Source: Salinivibrio kushneri
GTDB taxonomy: Bacteria > Pseudomonadota > Gammaproteobacteria > Enterobacterales > Vibrionaceae
DNA length: 64,000 nt
Direction: 5' to 3'
Assembly (NCBI RefSeq): GCF_005280275.1
Contig: NZ_CP040021.1
Location: 25,001 to 89,000 of the forward strand
Shown here one piece after another: positions 24,296 to 34,573 of the stretch; position 1 is the stretch's first letter; every line of letters starts with the position of its first letter. The notes below the pieces were generated by a model. The model was not told where the DNA came from. It was given only the letters and a program-made list of their open reading frames with translations, and ran no database searches. The translations under genes were made by a program, and so were the position numbers.

Positions 24296-27200
24296 GTGGG
24301 GATCAGATACATTTTCGGTGGTTTATTACTGCTTATCGCCAGTAGCGTCAATGCCGCACAAAAAGATGTGCTGGTGGTGCATTCCTATCATCCTGGCTTC
24401 TTTTGGAATCAGGCGCTGGTTGAAGGGTTGGAAACGGCGACACAAGGCGAAGAGATCGCCTTCCAGCATTCCTACCTAGAAAGTAAACGCTACCAATCGG
24501 ATACCTATCGCGAACAGCTTAAAGATGTTTATATCCATAAACTGACCAACCATGATTTTGATGCCATTCTCACCACGGATAATGCCGCACTCTGGCTCAT
24601 CCATGAGCTGCACGAGTATGTGGGCGATACACCGGTGGTGTATGCGGGGCTCAATAACTTTGGTCGCCAACACTACCCCTTGTTGCCCAAGGTCACTGGG
24701 GTGAAAGAAGAAATAGACTTACCGCGCAACTTGTCGTTAATGAAGCGCTTACACCCAGATTTAAAGCGGGTGTACGTACTGCTCGATGAGACCTTTTCCA
24801 GTCGTCAGTATTGGAATGTGGTGAAGGCTCAGCTGAGAAACGATGGTAACGCGGGTGTTGAGGTTGTCAGGCTATCGAGCCTCTCTTTCCAAGCCTTGCA
24901 TGACCGCATTCAAGCGATGCAGCCGGGCGAGGCGGTATATTATTTATCCTACTTTCGCGATAAAAATGGCACCTTTCTCGATAGGCTCAGTGGCATCAAC
25001 TCACTGATCCAAAACGCGCCCGTGCCAATTTATGGTGCGATGAGCTTTATGCTGGGTCAGGGCGTGATCGGGGGCATTGTCATCGATGGAAAAACCCAAG
25101 GTCAGCACCAAGGTCAGCTGCTGTTGGATGTACTGGCAGGCAAGCTTCCCCCTGAGCGAGACAGTACTAACCTGATGTTATTCGATTACCCGGCGCTGAA
25201 AGATTGGGGCGTGGATGTGAGCGCCATCGAAGACGCTGTGGTGATCAATAAGCCTCAGCCGCTGTGGCTAAAGCACCAAGTTGCGTTTCAAGCCGTGGCA
25301 TTGGCGGTGTTGGTATTGGGAAGCGTGATTGCCATGCTCGGTGCCAATATTCGCCAGTTACGCCGCAGTGAGTCAGCGTTAAAGCGCCACCGAGCGATGC
25401 TTAAAGGCATTTTTGATCAAAGTAACCAGTTTATTGCGCTGTTGGATGAGAACGGGATCTTGGTCTCAGGCAATGCCAGTTTTAACCAATTAATCAGCGT
25501 GAGTCACCCTTATCGTGGGCGGCCTTTGTGGTTTTGGCCGATTTGGCGTAACCCCGCCCGCCTGGAGGAGTACCTCAAGCTCACCGATTTCTCCCAGCCT
25601 CGCCGGTTTGAGCTTTGCCTCAGTGAAGCGCATCGTGAGGTGATCTTGGATGTAGCGGTCAAGGGGTTTCCCAGCGAAAATGGCCAACGGCGCGTCCTGT
25701 TAGAGGCCCGTGATATTACCCAGCGCAAACAAACCGAAGAGAAGCTACAACGAAGCGAAATTGAATACCGCATGTTGTATGAACAGCAGCCTGTGATTCT
25801 ATTAACCATTGATTACCAAGCACGTATTCAATCGCTCAATCAGTATGCCGCTGATCTGTTTGGTTATGACAAAGCCGCCTTATTAGGGCACAAGATCACC
25901 ACTTTATATGTCGAGCATCAAGTGCCTCCCCATCGAATGATTAAACGCGATCACAACAACCAAGAGCAGGTATGGCGGCGTGAGATCCCGTATCGTGCCG
26001 GCAATGGTCATACCTTGTGGGTGCGTGAAACCGTGCGCGCGATGCATAATCAGACGCAGTTGCTGGTGGTGGGCGAAGACATCACTGCGCATCGAGAAAT
26101 GGAAAACCAGCTGACCTATCAAGCCCATCACGACTACTTAACAGGGCTGTATAATCGTAGCTATTTTGAGCAAAAACTCGCCGCCGCGCTGTTACAAGCG
26201 CGAGAGGAAGATCAGTGTCACGCGATGTACTACATCGATATGGATCAATTTAAGCTGATTAACGACACCGCCGGACATGAAGCAGGGGACGAGGCGCTCA
26301 AACAAGTGGCGCAGATTATCCAGCAACATCTGCCAACAGGGGCGGTCTTATCGCGACTCGGGGGCGATGAATTTGGCGTGATTGCCTATCATCACTCGGC
26401 CGAACGCGCGCTGACTTGGGGGCACCAACTCCTGGCAATCTTGGCGGACAGTGAGTTTTTCTGGCACGGCAGCCGTATGCGCTTAGCATGCTCATTGGGT
26501 ATTCGCCTTCTGGATCGCACCGCCGGTTCGCCGCAGCAAGTGCATGCGCAAGCGGATACCGCCTGCTATGCCGCCAAAGACGAAGGGCGTAACCGTTTAC
26601 ATCTTTATCACCCGGATGATGAAGAGCTGCAACGTCGCGAGCAAGAAATGGCGTATGTCAGCCACATTCATGATGCCATTGCCCACGACCGCTTTGATAT
26701 CTATGCACAGCAGATCGTCGATATTCGACCGGGTAGGCAAGATACGCTCTACATTGAAGCCTTGGTAAGGATGCGCGATACCCAAGGCGGTTGGTTGCCG
26801 CCGAGCATGTTTATCCCAGCGGCCGAACGTTACAACATGGCGCATCAACTGGACACCGTGGTGGTGACCAAAACCCTAGCGTGGTTTGATGCCCACCCGG
26901 ATCAGATTGCTAAGCTGGGTAAAGTGTCGATTAACCTGTCGGGACGGTCGATCACTCAAAAGGATTTTGTCACCTTCTTAATCGCCGCGATTAAGCAAAC
27001 CCAAGTGCCTAGCGAGTGCATCTGTCTGGAGATCACTGAAACCGCGGCTATTACCAACATGAGCAGTGCGATCGAGCTTTTCTCGCAGCTAAAAGCCTTG
27101 GGGTGCGTGATTGCCTTGGATGACTTTGGCGCGGGGATTTCGTCGTTTGGATACTTGAAGCGCTTGCCGGTCGATATCATTAAGATCGATGGTCAATTTA

Positions 27201-27445
27201 TTCGCGATATCGCCACCGATGACACCGATTATGCGATGGTGAAAGCCATTAATGATCTGGCCAAGCAAATGGGGAAACAAACCGTGGCGGAGTTTGTGGA
27301 AAATGCACATATTCTCAATAAACTGCGCGCATTGGATGTCGATTATGCCCAAGGCTATCACTTTAGCGTACCCACGCCCTTGGGTGAGCAGGTAAAAAAT
27401 TGGTCGGCACGTCGAGAGACGATGAAGGAAAAAATCCATCTCTGA
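24296..27445 (+). CDS. Periplasmic-sensor PAS-GGDEF-EAL signalling protein (c-di-GMP turnover)
   Basis: 1049 residues. The order is: signal peptide; a periplasmic ABC-substrate-binding-like domain (about 22-325); one transmembrane helix (about 335-355); two PAS domains (about 370-600); GGDEF (residues 689-693, intact); and EAL (821-823), with ITETA, DDFGAG and KIDGQFI present. Both catalytic signatures look intact, so it could make or degrade cyclic di-GMP. No RxxD inhibition site precedes GGDEF. The loop usually AEGVE reads AEFVEN. The GTG at 24296 was chosen because AGGAAGG lies just upstream and a signal peptide follows at once. It is divergent from asnC. Confidence 0.88.
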   Translation: MGIRYIFGGLLLLIASSVNAAQKDVLVVHSYHPGFFWNQALVEGLETATQGEEIAFQHSYLESKRYQSDTYREQLKDVYIHKLTNHDFDAILTTDNAALWLIHELHEYVGDTPVVYAGLNNFGRQHYPLLPKVTGVKEEIDLPRNLSLMKRLHPDLKRVYVLLDETFSSRQYWNVVKAQLRNDGNAGVEVVRLSSLSFQALHDRIQAMQPGEAVYYLSYFRDKNGTFLDRLSGINSLIQNAPVPIYGAMSFMLGQGVIGGIVIDGKTQGQHQGQLLLDVLAGKLPPERDSTNLMLFDYPALKDWGVDVSAIEDAVVINKPQPLWLKHQVAFQAVALAVLVLGSVIAMLGANIRQLRRSESALKRHRAMLKGIFDQSNQFIALLDENGILVSGNASFNQLISVSHPYRGRPLWFWPIWRNPARLEEYLKLTDFSQPRRFELCLSEAHREVILDVAVKGFPSENGQRRVLLEARDITQRKQTEEKLQRSEIEYRMLYEQQPVILLTIDYQARIQSLNQYAADLFGYDKAALLGHKITTLYVEHQVPPHRMIKRDHNNQEQVWRREIPYRAGNGHTLWVRETVRAMHNQTQLLVVGEDITAHREMENQLTYQAHHDYLTGLYNRSYFEQKLAAALLQAREEDQCHAMYYIDMDQFKLINDTAGHEAGDEALKQVAQIIQQHLPTGAVLSRLGGDEFGVIAYHHSAERALTWGHQLLAILADSEFFWHGSRMRLACSLGIRLLDRTAGSPQQVHAQADTACYAAKDEGRNRLHLYHPDDEELQRREQEMAYVSHIHDAIAHDRFDIYAQQIVDIRPGRQDTLYIEALVRMRDTQGGWLPPSMFIPAAERYNMAHQLDTVVVTKTLAWFDAHPDQIAKLGKVSINLSGRSITQKDFVTFLIAAIKQTQVPSECICLEITETAAITNMSSAIELFSQLKALGCVIALDDFGAGISSFGYLKRLPVDIIKIDGQFIRDIATDDTDYAMVKAINDLAKQMGKQTVAEFVENAHILNKLRALDVDYAQGYHFSVPTPLGEQVKNWSARRETMKEKIHL

Positions 27446-27480
27446 TATACTCGGCGCATAACCAGCCGCGGAGAGCCAAT

Positions 27481-28260
27481 GTGCAACTCAGTTTGATTTG
27501 CGACGCCCCTGACAAATCCGAGCAATTTGAGGGATTAAAAAGAAAGTGGTCACTGACACACACACCTGATTCGTCATTTGCGTTGATCATGACCGCGACA
27601 CGCCTTGAGCTGCGCAAACAGGATGAGCCTAAGTTAGGCGCTGTGTATGTGGACTTTGTTGGCGGTGCGGTCGGCCATCGGCGTAAGTTCGGCGGTGGCA
27701 AAGGGCAAGCCATTGCCAAGGCGGTGGGGCTCAACAAAGGGGTCACGCCACGGGTGTTGGATGCCACGGCTGGCTTGGGGCGTGATGCGTTTGTATTAGC
27801 ATCCTTAGGCTGTCCGGTGCAGATGATTGAGCGGCATCCCGTGGTCGCCGCGCTGCTCGATGATGGGTTACAGCGCGCCTATCAAGACACTGAGATTGGT
27901 ACCTGGATGCAATCACGGATGACACTGCTGCATGCCAGTAGTGCGCAAGCACTCACTGATATGGCACAGACTCCCGGGCTGCAACGACCTGATGTGGTCT
28001 ACTTAGACCCCATGTATCCGCACAAGAAAAAAACCGCGTTGGTGAAAAAAGAAATGCGTGTGTTCCAGGCTTTGGTGGGCGCTGACACGGACGCCGATGC
28101 CTTGTTAGCGCCTTCGTGCCAGCTCGCGCGCAGCCGCGTAGTGGTGAAGCGTCCAGATTATGCTGAGCCCTTGGCGGCAACGCCACCACACTCTAGTATT
28201 ACTACCAAGAAAAACCGCTTTGACATGTACATCAACGCAGCGTTAAGTGCGGAGGCGTAA
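27481..28260 (+). CDS. rsmJ: 16S rRNA (guanine-1516-N2)-methyltransferase RsmJ
   Basis: A 259-residue SAM-dependent enzyme that methylates G1516 of 16S rRNA. Family motifs are [33 protein letters not shown] (SAM binding), and [11 protein letters not shown], where DPMY is the target-base motif. The GTG start follows CGGAGAG by about 6 nt and gives a length near E. coli RsmJ. It sits just upstream of the small Lys-rich gene with no gap. Confidence 0.92.
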   Translation: MQLSLICDAPDKSEQFEGLKRKWSLTHTPDSSFALIMTATRLELRKQDEPKLGAVYVDFVGGAVGHRRKFGGGKGQAIAKAVGLNKGVTPRVLDATAGLGRDAFVLASLGCPVQMIERHPVVAALLDDGLQRAYQDTEIGTWMQSRMTLLHASSAQALTDMAQTPGLQRPDVVYLDPMYPHKKKTALVKKEMRVFQALVGADTDADALLAPSCQLARSRVVVKRPDYAEPLAATPPHSSITTKKNRFDMYINAALSAEA

Positions 28261-28527
28261 ATGGCGAAGTCTTTGTGTAAGTGGCGACGGGGTGAGGTAG
28301 AGGCCAACTTAAGTGCGCTCGCATCGATTACCACGCCACCGCGAGCGGCTTGCAGCAAGTGTGCGCGAGTCGCCAGTGAAAAAGGCTACCTCTGTCGCCC
28401 TGTGCCTCTTACCAGTGAAAGCACTAAAAAAGCGCAAAAAGCCAAGAAGAAAGCGGACAAGAAAGATAAAAAGGGCAAAAAAGCGAACAAAGAAAAAAAG
28501 AAAGCGAAAAAACGGAAGGAAAAATAA
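28261..28527 (+). CDS. Small Cys-motif protein with Lys-rich tail
   Basis: 88 residues starting directly after the rsmJ stop, so probably cotranslated. The N-terminal half has Cys 6 and a CSKC...GYLC cluster (about residues 32-45), which could bind zinc. The C-terminal 35 residues are almost all Lys with Ala, Asp and Glu, like many ribosome- or nucleic-acid-associated tails. Similar small proteins of the form CKWR...CxKC...LC occur in related bacteria, but I know no function. Its tail is unusually low in complexity. Confidence 0.7.
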   Translation: MAKSLCKWRRGEVEANLSALASITTPPRAACSKCARVASEKGYLCRPVPLTSESTKKAQKAKKKADKKDKKGKKANKEKKKAKKRKEK

Positions 28528-28554
28528 AGGCTCCATAGCGAACTAGGGAGCCTT
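28520..28554 (-). terminator. Intrinsic terminator, minus strand
   Basis: The 8-bp stem AAGGCTCC / GGAGCCTT has its T tract (TATTTTT) only on the minus strand. It sits just downstream of the 31-codon minus-strand frame, so it ends that transcript. Confidence 0.75.
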
Positions 28555-28561
28555 AGCGGGC

Positions 28562-28657
28562 TTAGTCGAGGCCTTTGACCATCAGTACGGTCAGCAGTCC
28601 GGTAATGACTGAGATGATCAGGCCAGAAACGATTAGCCAAGGCAACATATCCATCAT
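28562..28657 (-). CDS. Putative 31-residue single-pass membrane protein
   Basis: A short reading frame coding for MMDMLPWLIVSGL, then a continuous hydrophobic stretch (IISVITGLLTVLMV), ending KGLD. The profile is one transmembrane helix with a charged C-terminus, like known bacterial mini-membrane proteins. A dedicated intrinsic terminator lies 8 bp beyond its stop on the same strand, supporting a real transcript. The ribosome-binding site is modest (AAGTGAG about 10 nt upstream). A second ATG at 28654 is possible. Function unknown. Confidence 0.55.
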   Translation of the reverse strand: MMDMLPWLIVSGLIISVITGLLTVLMVKGLD

Positions 28658-28841
28658 GTTCTGCACTCACTTCTTTGTTATGAATTGGGGGAAAAGCGAG
28701 CATGATTGAGCCTGAGTTTAGCCACATTCTCAATGTGCTAGACGTAGACAGTTAAGCTTAGTAACGATTAGAAACAAGGTGGTGGCAAAGCCATCAGTCC
28801 GCCCTCGTGGCACATCGGTCTATCAGTACAAAGGGTCCATC

Positions 28842-29195
28842 ATGAGTGTCAATCAAGGAAAAGCCGACGTATCGGTTTGGGATAAAGAAGAAGCCTTAAG
28901 CCGGCTAATGGATAGCCCGGCGCTTCTTGATGAGGCTTGCAGTATTTTTGTTGAAGAAAGTGAGCAACAACTGCCAAGCATGGAAAAGCAGCTTGCCAAT
29001 GCCGACTATGCCGCCTTGGCGCGCGAAGCACATAAGATGAAAGGCAGTGCGGGCAACCTTGCCGCGCTAGAGCTGCATCAGCAAGCATTGACGCTCGAGC
29101 AAGCGGCCAAGCAGGAGGCTGCTGAACAAGCGGCTGCCGCGTTAGCGGATGTTAAAGAAGGCTTGGCACGATTTTGCGCGCAACTCACTCACTAG
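28842..29195 (+). CDS. Hpt-domain phosphotransfer protein
   Basis: 117 residues, almost entirely an HPt four-helix domain. The phosphorylated residue is His 64 in AHKMKGSAGN, matching the HxxKGxxxN consensus. Such proteins relay phosphate between a hybrid histidine kinase and a response regulator; neither partner is next to it. The start at ATG 28842 avoids a poorly conserved N-terminal extension. A bidirectional terminator follows. Confidence 0.88.
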   Translation: MSVNQGKADVSVWDKEEALSRLMDSPALLDEACSIFVEESEQQLPSMEKQLANADYAALAREAHKMKGSAGNLAALELHQQALTLEQAAKQEAAEQAAAALADVKEGLARFCAQLTH

Positions 29196-29228
29196 TCGCC
29201 TGTCTTATCATGCTCGCGAGTGACCTAT

Positions 29229-29260
29229 AAAAAACGCCGTGTGTCGACACGGCGTTTTAT
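29229..29260. terminator. Bidirectional intrinsic terminator
   Basis: The 12-bp stem AAAACGCCGTGT / ACACGGCGTTTT with loop GTCG has T runs on both sides. It serves the Hpt gene and convergent gor. Confidence 0.9.
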
Positions 29261-29281
29261 TACCAGCCTGTCTTATGCGGT

Positions 29282-30637
29282 TTAGCGCATGGTGACAAAC
29301 TCTTCTGACCCGGTAGGGTGAATCGCGACCACACTATCAAAGTCTGCTTTGGTGGCGCCCATCTTCATCGCTACCGCAAAACCTTGAATCATTTCATCAA
29401 CGGTAAAGCCAATACCGTGCAGACCGACCACTTTTTCTTCATCGCCCGCGCAAACCAGTTTCATCTTACAAGGTTGACGGTGCTGAGTAACCGCGGTGTA
29501 CATGGCCGCAAAGCTGGAGGTATAGACCTTAACGTTATCATCGCCGTACTTGGCGCGTGCCTCTGGCTCGCTCAAACCAATGGTGCCGATTGGCGGGTGG
29601 CTAAAGACGACAGTGGGAACCAAATCATAGTCCATTTTGGCATGCGTTTGGCCGTTAAACAGACGCTCTGAGAGTAAGCGTCCGGATTTGACGGCGACTG
29701 GCGTCAGCTCAATCCCGCCATCCATAATATCACCGACACAGTGAATGTGCGGGACGCTGGTGGTCTGATACGGGTCAACCTTGATGTAGCCATCGGCCGT
29801 GGTCTGCACGTCGGTCGCGCCGAGGTTGATTTTATCCGTGGTCGGATGGCGGCCAATCGCCCAGATCAGGGTGTCCGTGTTGTGGGTGGTGCCGTTTTCA
29901 AAGGCCAGAGTTAGGCTACCATCACTTTCTTCAGTGACCGACACGGGCACATGTTGGGTGTGAAGGGTAGGGCCTTCTTTTTCCATTACCTCGACCAAGG
30001 TGTCGGTCACCATAGGGTCGAAGGTACGCAGTGGGCGATCTTTACGCACAAACAAGTGGGTATCAGAGCCTAAGGCATGCAGTACACCGGCGATTTCGAC
30101 CGCGATGTAACCGGCACCGACTACGGCCACGCGTTTAGGCTGCTCGGGAAGGGCAAAGAAGCCATCGGAGTCGATCCCTAATTCTGCCCCCGGAATATTT
30201 GGAATCGTGGGCGTGCCGCCTACTGCGATCAAAAAATGATCGGCGGTATAGTGCTCGCCATCCACTTCCACCGTGTGGTTGTCGACAAAGCGGGCAAAGC
30301 CACGGATGACATCGATATTATTTTTGCCCAGTACGTTGTCGTAGGCGTTGTGAATACGGCCGATGTAGGCTTCACGATTATCCACTAAGGTTGACCAATT
30401 AAAGCCTTTTACATCCACATCAAAGCCGTAGTCTGATGCATAGAGGTTAAGCGCTTCAGCGACTTGGGCGCCATGCCACATGACTTTTTTAGGCACACAA
30501 CCTACGTTTACGCAGGTGCCGCCAAGGTGTTTTGCTTCAATAAGGGCGACGTTAGCACCGTGCATCGCAGCACGGTTGGCTGAGGCAATACCGCCGCTGC
30601 CGCCACCGATACAGATGTAGTCGAAATGCTTTGCCAT
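29282..30637 (-). CDS. gor: Glutathione-disulfide reductase
   Basis: A 451-residue homodimeric flavoprotein that reduces oxidised glutathione with NADPH. It has the FAD loop GGGSGG at the N-terminus, the redox disulfide in [13 protein letters not shown], the NADPH loop [10 protein letters not shown], and the C-terminal active-site HPTGSEE. ATG 30637 was chosen because GGAGAAAG lies about 5 nt upstream and it gives E. coli length. It is divergent from prlC, which is also near gor in E. coli. Confidence 0.96.
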   Translation of the reverse strand: MAKHFDYICIGGGSGGIASANRAAMHGANVALIEAKHLGGTCVNVGCVPKKVMWHGAQVAEALNLYASDYGFDVDVKGFNWSTLVDNREAYIGRIHNAYDNVLGKNNIDVIRGFARFVDNHTVEVDGEHYTADHFLIAVGGTPTIPNIPGAELGIDSDGFFALPEQPKRVAVVGAGYIAVEIAGVLHALGSDTHLFVRKDRPLRTFDPMVTDTLVEVMEKEGPTLHTQHVPVSVTEESDGSLTLAFENGTTHNTDTLIWAIGRHPTTDKINLGATDVQTTADGYIKVDPYQTTSVPHIHCVGDIMDGGIELTPVAVKSGRLLSERLFNGQTHAKMDYDLVPTVVFSHPPIGTIGLSEPEARAKYGDDNVKVYTSSFAAMYTAVTQHRQPCKMKLVCAGDEEKVVGLHGIGFTVDEMIQGFAVAMKMGATKADFDSVVAIHPTGSEEFVTMR

Positions 30638-30687
30638 GTCTTTCTCCATCTTATAGGCACTGGGTGCCTCTGGCATTGATATCGAGG

Positions 30688-30870
30688 TCAGCTTGTCGTG
30701 TTTGGCGTCGCTTGTAAAGCCACCCTCTCTGACCCATTGCGCCATAGCATACCAAACCGGCACTGAGGCAGCAGTCTCAGAATCATTTTGTAACGCTCGT
30801 AATACACCCAGGCAAATGGGGAGGGATTGAAAAGCGCAAATAGAGACGGCATATACAGATTGTCATTCAT
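30688..30870 (-). CDS. Possible small protein upstream of gor
   Basis: A 60-codon frame with GAGG 8 nt before its ATG. The peptide begins [19 protein letters not shown] and is rich in aromatic and basic residues. I recognise no family. It fills most of the 281-bp gor/prlC gap, so it may only be leader sequence. It is listed because of the good start site; the evidence is otherwise weak. Confidence 0.25.
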   Translation of the reverse strand: MNDNLYMPSLFALFNPSPFAWVYYERYKMILRLLPQCRFGMLWRNGSERVALQATPNTTS

Positions 30871-30918
30871 ATTCCAGACCTCATAGGGTGAGCGTCTGGT
30901 AGCAAAAAGGAAGGCATT

Positions 30919-32961
30919 ATGTCCAACCCGCTACTTCAATTTGAGGATTTACCTCCGTTTTCGGCGATTAAGCCTGAGCATGTTAAGCCGGCAGTGGAAG
31001 CCGCGATTGCTGACTGTCGTCAAGCGGTGGATACCGCGGCGGCCGCCGAACAACCAAGCTGGGATACGGTGAGTGTGCCCGTCACCGAGGCGGAAGATCG
31101 TCTTGGCCGCATCTGGTCACCGGTCAGCCAGATGAACGCGGTGGTCAATAGTCAGCCACTGCGCGAGGCGTATGAGAGCTGCCTGGCGTTGCTGTCGGAA
31201 TATTCTACCTGGCGTGGTCAGCATAAAGGCTTATACCAAGCATACAAAGCGATGAAAGACAGTGCTGAGTTTGCCGATCTCGACGTGGCGCAGCAAAAAG
31301 CGATTAACGATGCGTTACAAGACTTTGAGCTGTCCGGGATTGCGCTTCCAGCCGACCAGCAACACCGTTTTGGTGACATTCAAAAGCGGCTGTCGGAGCT
31401 GTCATCATCGTTTAGCAACAATGTGCTCGATGCCACCATGGGGTGGAGCAAGCTGATTAACGATGAAAGTGAATTAGCGGGGTTACCCGAGTCGGCGCGC
31501 AACGCGGCGAAAGCCCAAGCCGAGAGCAAGTCGCAATCAGGTTACTTATTTACGTTGGATATCCCCTCGTATCTGCCAGTCATGATGTACTGTGATAACC
31601 GAGCGCTGCGTCAACAAATGTATGAAGCCTTTACCACACGCGCCTCTGATCGTGGGCCGCAGGCGGGGCAGTGGGACAATACTGAGTTGATGAATGAGTC
31701 GCTGCGCCTCAAGCATGAGTTAGCGCGTTTACTCGGCTTTAATCACTATAGTGAGCTGTCACTGGCCACCAAAATGGCGGAAACCCCAGACCAAGTAATG
31801 GGCTTTTTAAACGATCTGGTTGATAAAGCGCGTCTGCAAGGTGAGCGAGAGTTTGCGGAAGTGAAAGCCTATGCTAAAGAAGAGTTTGGTGTTGATGTGC
31901 TCGAGCCTTGGGATATCCCTTACTACAGTGAAAAACTCAAGCAAGCCCGTTACACCATCTCTGATGAAGTGCTGCGTCCTTATTTCCCCGAAGCACGCGT
32001 ACTCTCCGGCTTGTTCGAAGTCATGCATCGTGTGTTTGGCATGACCATTACCGAGCGCAAAGGTGTTGAAACCTGGCATGACAGTGTGCGCTTTTATGAT
32101 ATTCATGATAGCCAAGGCACCCTGCGCGGCAGCTTCTATCTTGACCTGTACGCACGTGAAAACAAACGTGGTGGCGCATGGATGGATGAATGTCGTGTCC
32201 GTCGCCGCAAAGCGAACGGCGAGCTTCAAACGCCAGTCGCGTATCTAACCTGTAACTTTAATCCGCCAGTGGGCGATGATCCGGCGCTGTTTACCCATGA
32301 CGAAGTGGTCACCTTGTTCCACGAATTTGGCCATGGCATTCACCACATGCTGACGCAAGTCGACGTGGCGGATGTGTCGGGGATCAATGGCGTCCCTTGG
32401 GATGCGGTTGAGCTACCAAGCCAGTTTTTAGAAAACTGGTGCTGGGAGCAAGACGCACTGAGCTTTATCTCGGGGCATTATCAAACCGGGGAAGCCTTAC
32501 CGGAAGATATGTTGGAAAAAATGCTGGCGGCGAAAAACTTTAACTCGGCGATGGGGATGTTGCGCCAGCTCGAATTTAGTTTATTCGACTTCCGTTTATT
32601 CAGCGAGTTTGACCCAGAGGTGGGCCCTCGGATTATGGAAACGCTCAGTGCGGTGCGTGAGAAGGTCTCTGTCGTGCCAACCCCGGAGTGGAACCGTTTC
32701 CCACACGCCTTTGGGCATATTTTTGCTGGTGGCTACAGCGCAGGCTACTACAGCTATAAATGGGCTGAGGTGTTGTCGAGCGATGCTTACTCGCGCTTTG
32801 AAGAAGAAGGGATCTTTAACCGCGACACCGGCGAGGACTTCCTGAATCATATTCTTAGTCGTGGTGGCAGTGAAGCACCGAAAGACTTGTTTGTACGCTT
32901 TAGAGGGCGTGAACCAAGCCCTGACGCCTTACTGCGTCATAGCGGGATCACCACAGCGTAG
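30919..32961 (+). CDS. prlC: Oligopeptidase A
   Basis: A 680-residue cytosolic M3-family zinc peptidase that degrades signal peptides and other short peptides. The zinc site is HEFGH at residues 468-472, with a downstream Glu region (ELPSQFLENW). Length and sequence match E. coli OpdA/PrlC. AAAAGGAAGG precedes the ATG. It ends at a terminator shared with convergent gppA. Confidence 0.95.
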   Translation: MSNPLLQFEDLPPFSAIKPEHVKPAVEAAIADCRQAVDTAAAAEQPSWDTVSVPVTEAEDRLGRIWSPVSQMNAVVNSQPLREAYESCLALLSEYSTWRGQHKGLYQAYKAMKDSAEFADLDVAQQKAINDALQDFELSGIALPADQQHRFGDIQKRLSELSSSFSNNVLDATMGWSKLINDESELAGLPESARNAAKAQAESKSQSGYLFTLDIPSYLPVMMYCDNRALRQQMYEAFTTRASDRGPQAGQWDNTELMNESLRLKHELARLLGFNHYSELSLATKMAETPDQVMGFLNDLVDKARLQGEREFAEVKAYAKEEFGVDVLEPWDIPYYSEKLKQARYTISDEVLRPYFPEARVLSGLFEVMHRVFGMTITERKGVETWHDSVRFYDIHDSQGTLRGSFYLDLYARENKRGGAWMDECRVRRRKANGELQTPVAYLTCNFNPPVGDDPALFTHDEVVTLFHEFGHGIHHMLTQVDVADVSGINGVPWDAVELPSQFLENWCWEQDALSFISGHYQTGEALPEDMLEKMLAAKNFNSAMGMLRQLEFSLFDFRLFSEFDPEVGPRIMETLSAVREKVSVVPTPEWNRFPHAFGHIFAGGYSAGYYSYKWAEVLSSDAYSRFEEEGIFNRDTGEDFLNHILSRGGSEAPKDLFVRFRGREPSPDALLRHSGITTA

Positions 32962-32980
32962 TGTTGTCAGCGCTTCCATA

Positions 32981-33014
32981 AAAAAGCCCGCATCACCACT
33001 GGTGCGGGCTTTTT
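32981..33014. terminator. Bidirectional intrinsic terminator
   Basis: The stem AAAAAGCCCGCA / TGCGGGCTTTTT has T runs on both strands, between convergent prlC and gppA. Confidence 0.9.
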
Positions 33015-33028
33015 ATTCACCGATGGGA

Positions 33029-34543
33029 TTAGACGCGACGCTCGTCAGTGAGCACTACCAGGGGTAATCCAAGGCTTGATTGGCGCAGGGCTTCTTGTTC
33101 TAGCTCTGCGCGGAGCAAGGGGCTGGCCTCGAGCAGTGTGGTATCCAAGTGGAGGGTCAGGGCATCCTCCTCGGCGGTGAGCGCTATCATCGGTCGGACG
33201 CGGCTATCACGGCGATGGCATAAGATCACCGCAATTCGCAGTAGGCGCAACAGACGATTGGCGCTGGTGGTGGATAGCGCGTGCTGGCCATCAATCAACA
33301 CCAATTGCTCTCGGTAGTAGCGGAGCAAGGTGGCGACTAATTGCTTCTGTGCTCGGGTGAAGCCGGGCAGGTCGAGATGGGTGATTAAATACGCGGCATG
33401 ATCACCATCTTGCTTAAAGCCAATGCTTAAGCCAATCTCATGCACGCAGGCGGCGGCATGGAGCAAGCTTTTTGCTTCGGACTCTGGTACCCAGGATGTA
33501 GGACACTGGCTGAGCAGCTCGAGAGCGGTATCGGCGACATTAATACCGTGGGCTTCATCCAGCTGATAGCGGGATTGAATGCTGGCGATGGTACGGGCGC
33601 GAATATCACTGTGGCGCATCGCGGTCATCATTTCATAAACCAACCCCTCGCGCAGAGCCCCACCCGCTAAGGTCATGCGTGTCACCTCTAAGCACTCGAA
33701 AATAGCGATCAGTATTGATAAACCGCTGGGAAAGACCAGTGCACGCTCTAAGGTCAAGCCTTCGATGTCCAGCGCGTCCATTTGCCCACAGGCAATGGCT
33801 TGATCGCGTAGCCGGTGAAGTTTCTCTAGCGTGATCACTTCATCCATGCCTTGGGTGACCATGATCTCTTGCAGTGCTTGCACGGTACCGCTGGCACCGA
33901 CGCAGCAATCCCAACCGAGCGCACCATATTGCTCTATCAGCGGGGCTAATTCGGCTTTGGCGCCAGCAATCGCAGTATCGAAGGCGGATTGATTGAGCAC
34001 CCGATCGGCAAAATAGTCTTCTAAAAAGGTGACACAGCCCATGTTGAGGCTTTGTAGCACGGTCGGCTCAAACTGCTCACCGATGATAAGCTCGGTGCTG
34101 GCACCACCGATATCGACCACCAAGCGCTTGCCTGCTCCGCCAGAGGTATGCGCCACCCCTTGATAAATAGTACGCGCCTCTTCTTCCCCGGAGATGATTT
34201 CAATCGGATGGCCAAGCAGGGTGTTGGCTTTCGCTAAAAACGCGTCGGCGTTACTGGCGCGGCGCAGGGCCGCGGTGGCGACGACACGAATGTTGTCTGC
34301 GTTGAAGTCTTGTAAACGCTCGGCGAACAAAGCTAAGCAATCCCAGCCACGCTGCATGGCTTCGTCGCTCAGCTGTTGTTGGTTGTCCATGCCAGCGGCA
34401 AGACGAACTTTTCGCTTAATTTTCGCGAGCGTTTGCACGCTACCCGCCACTTGGCGCACCACCAGCATATGAAAGCTGTTGGAGCCTAAATCAATCGCGG
34501 CGTACAGCGACGGGGTCGATGTGGGATGTCCGTGACCACTCAT
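33029..34543 (-). CDS. gppA: Guanosine pentaphosphatase/exopolyphosphatase GppA
   Basis: A 504-residue Ppx/GppA-family phosphatase. It converts pppGpp to ppGpp and can cleave polyphosphate. The ASKHA-fold motifs [24 protein letters not shown] and [11 protein letters not shown] are intact, and a C-terminal HD-like helical domain follows. It is assigned to GppA rather than Ppx because it sits next to rhlB and trxA as in E. coli, and because [10 protein letters not shown] and the other stretches are GppA-like. Confidence 0.9.
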   Translation of the reverse strand: MSGHGHPTSTPSLYAAIDLGSNSFHMLVVRQVAGSVQTLAKIKRKVRLAAGMDNQQQLSDEAMQRGWDCLALFAERLQDFNADNIRVVATAALRRASNADAFLAKANTLLGHPIEIISGEEEARTIYQGVAHTSGGAGKRLVVDIGGASTELIIGEQFEPTVLQSLNMGCVTFLEDYFADRVLNQSAFDTAIAGAKAELAPLIEQYGALGWDCCVGASGTVQALQEIMVTQGMDEVITLEKLHRLRDQAIACGQMDALDIEGLTLERALVFPSGLSILIAIFECLEVTRMTLAGGALREGLVYEMMTAMRHSDIRARTIASIQSRYQLDEAHGINVADTALELLSQCPTSWVPESEAKSLLHAAACVHEIGLSIGFKQDGDHAAYLITHLDLPGFTRAQKQLVATLLRYYREQLVLIDGQHALSTTSANRLLRLLRIAVILCHRRDSRVRPMIALTAEEDALTLHLDTTLLEASPLLRAELEQEALRQSSLGLPLVVLTDERRV

Positions 34544-34573
34544 GATGCGCTCTGACCTATCTGTCGTGAAACC

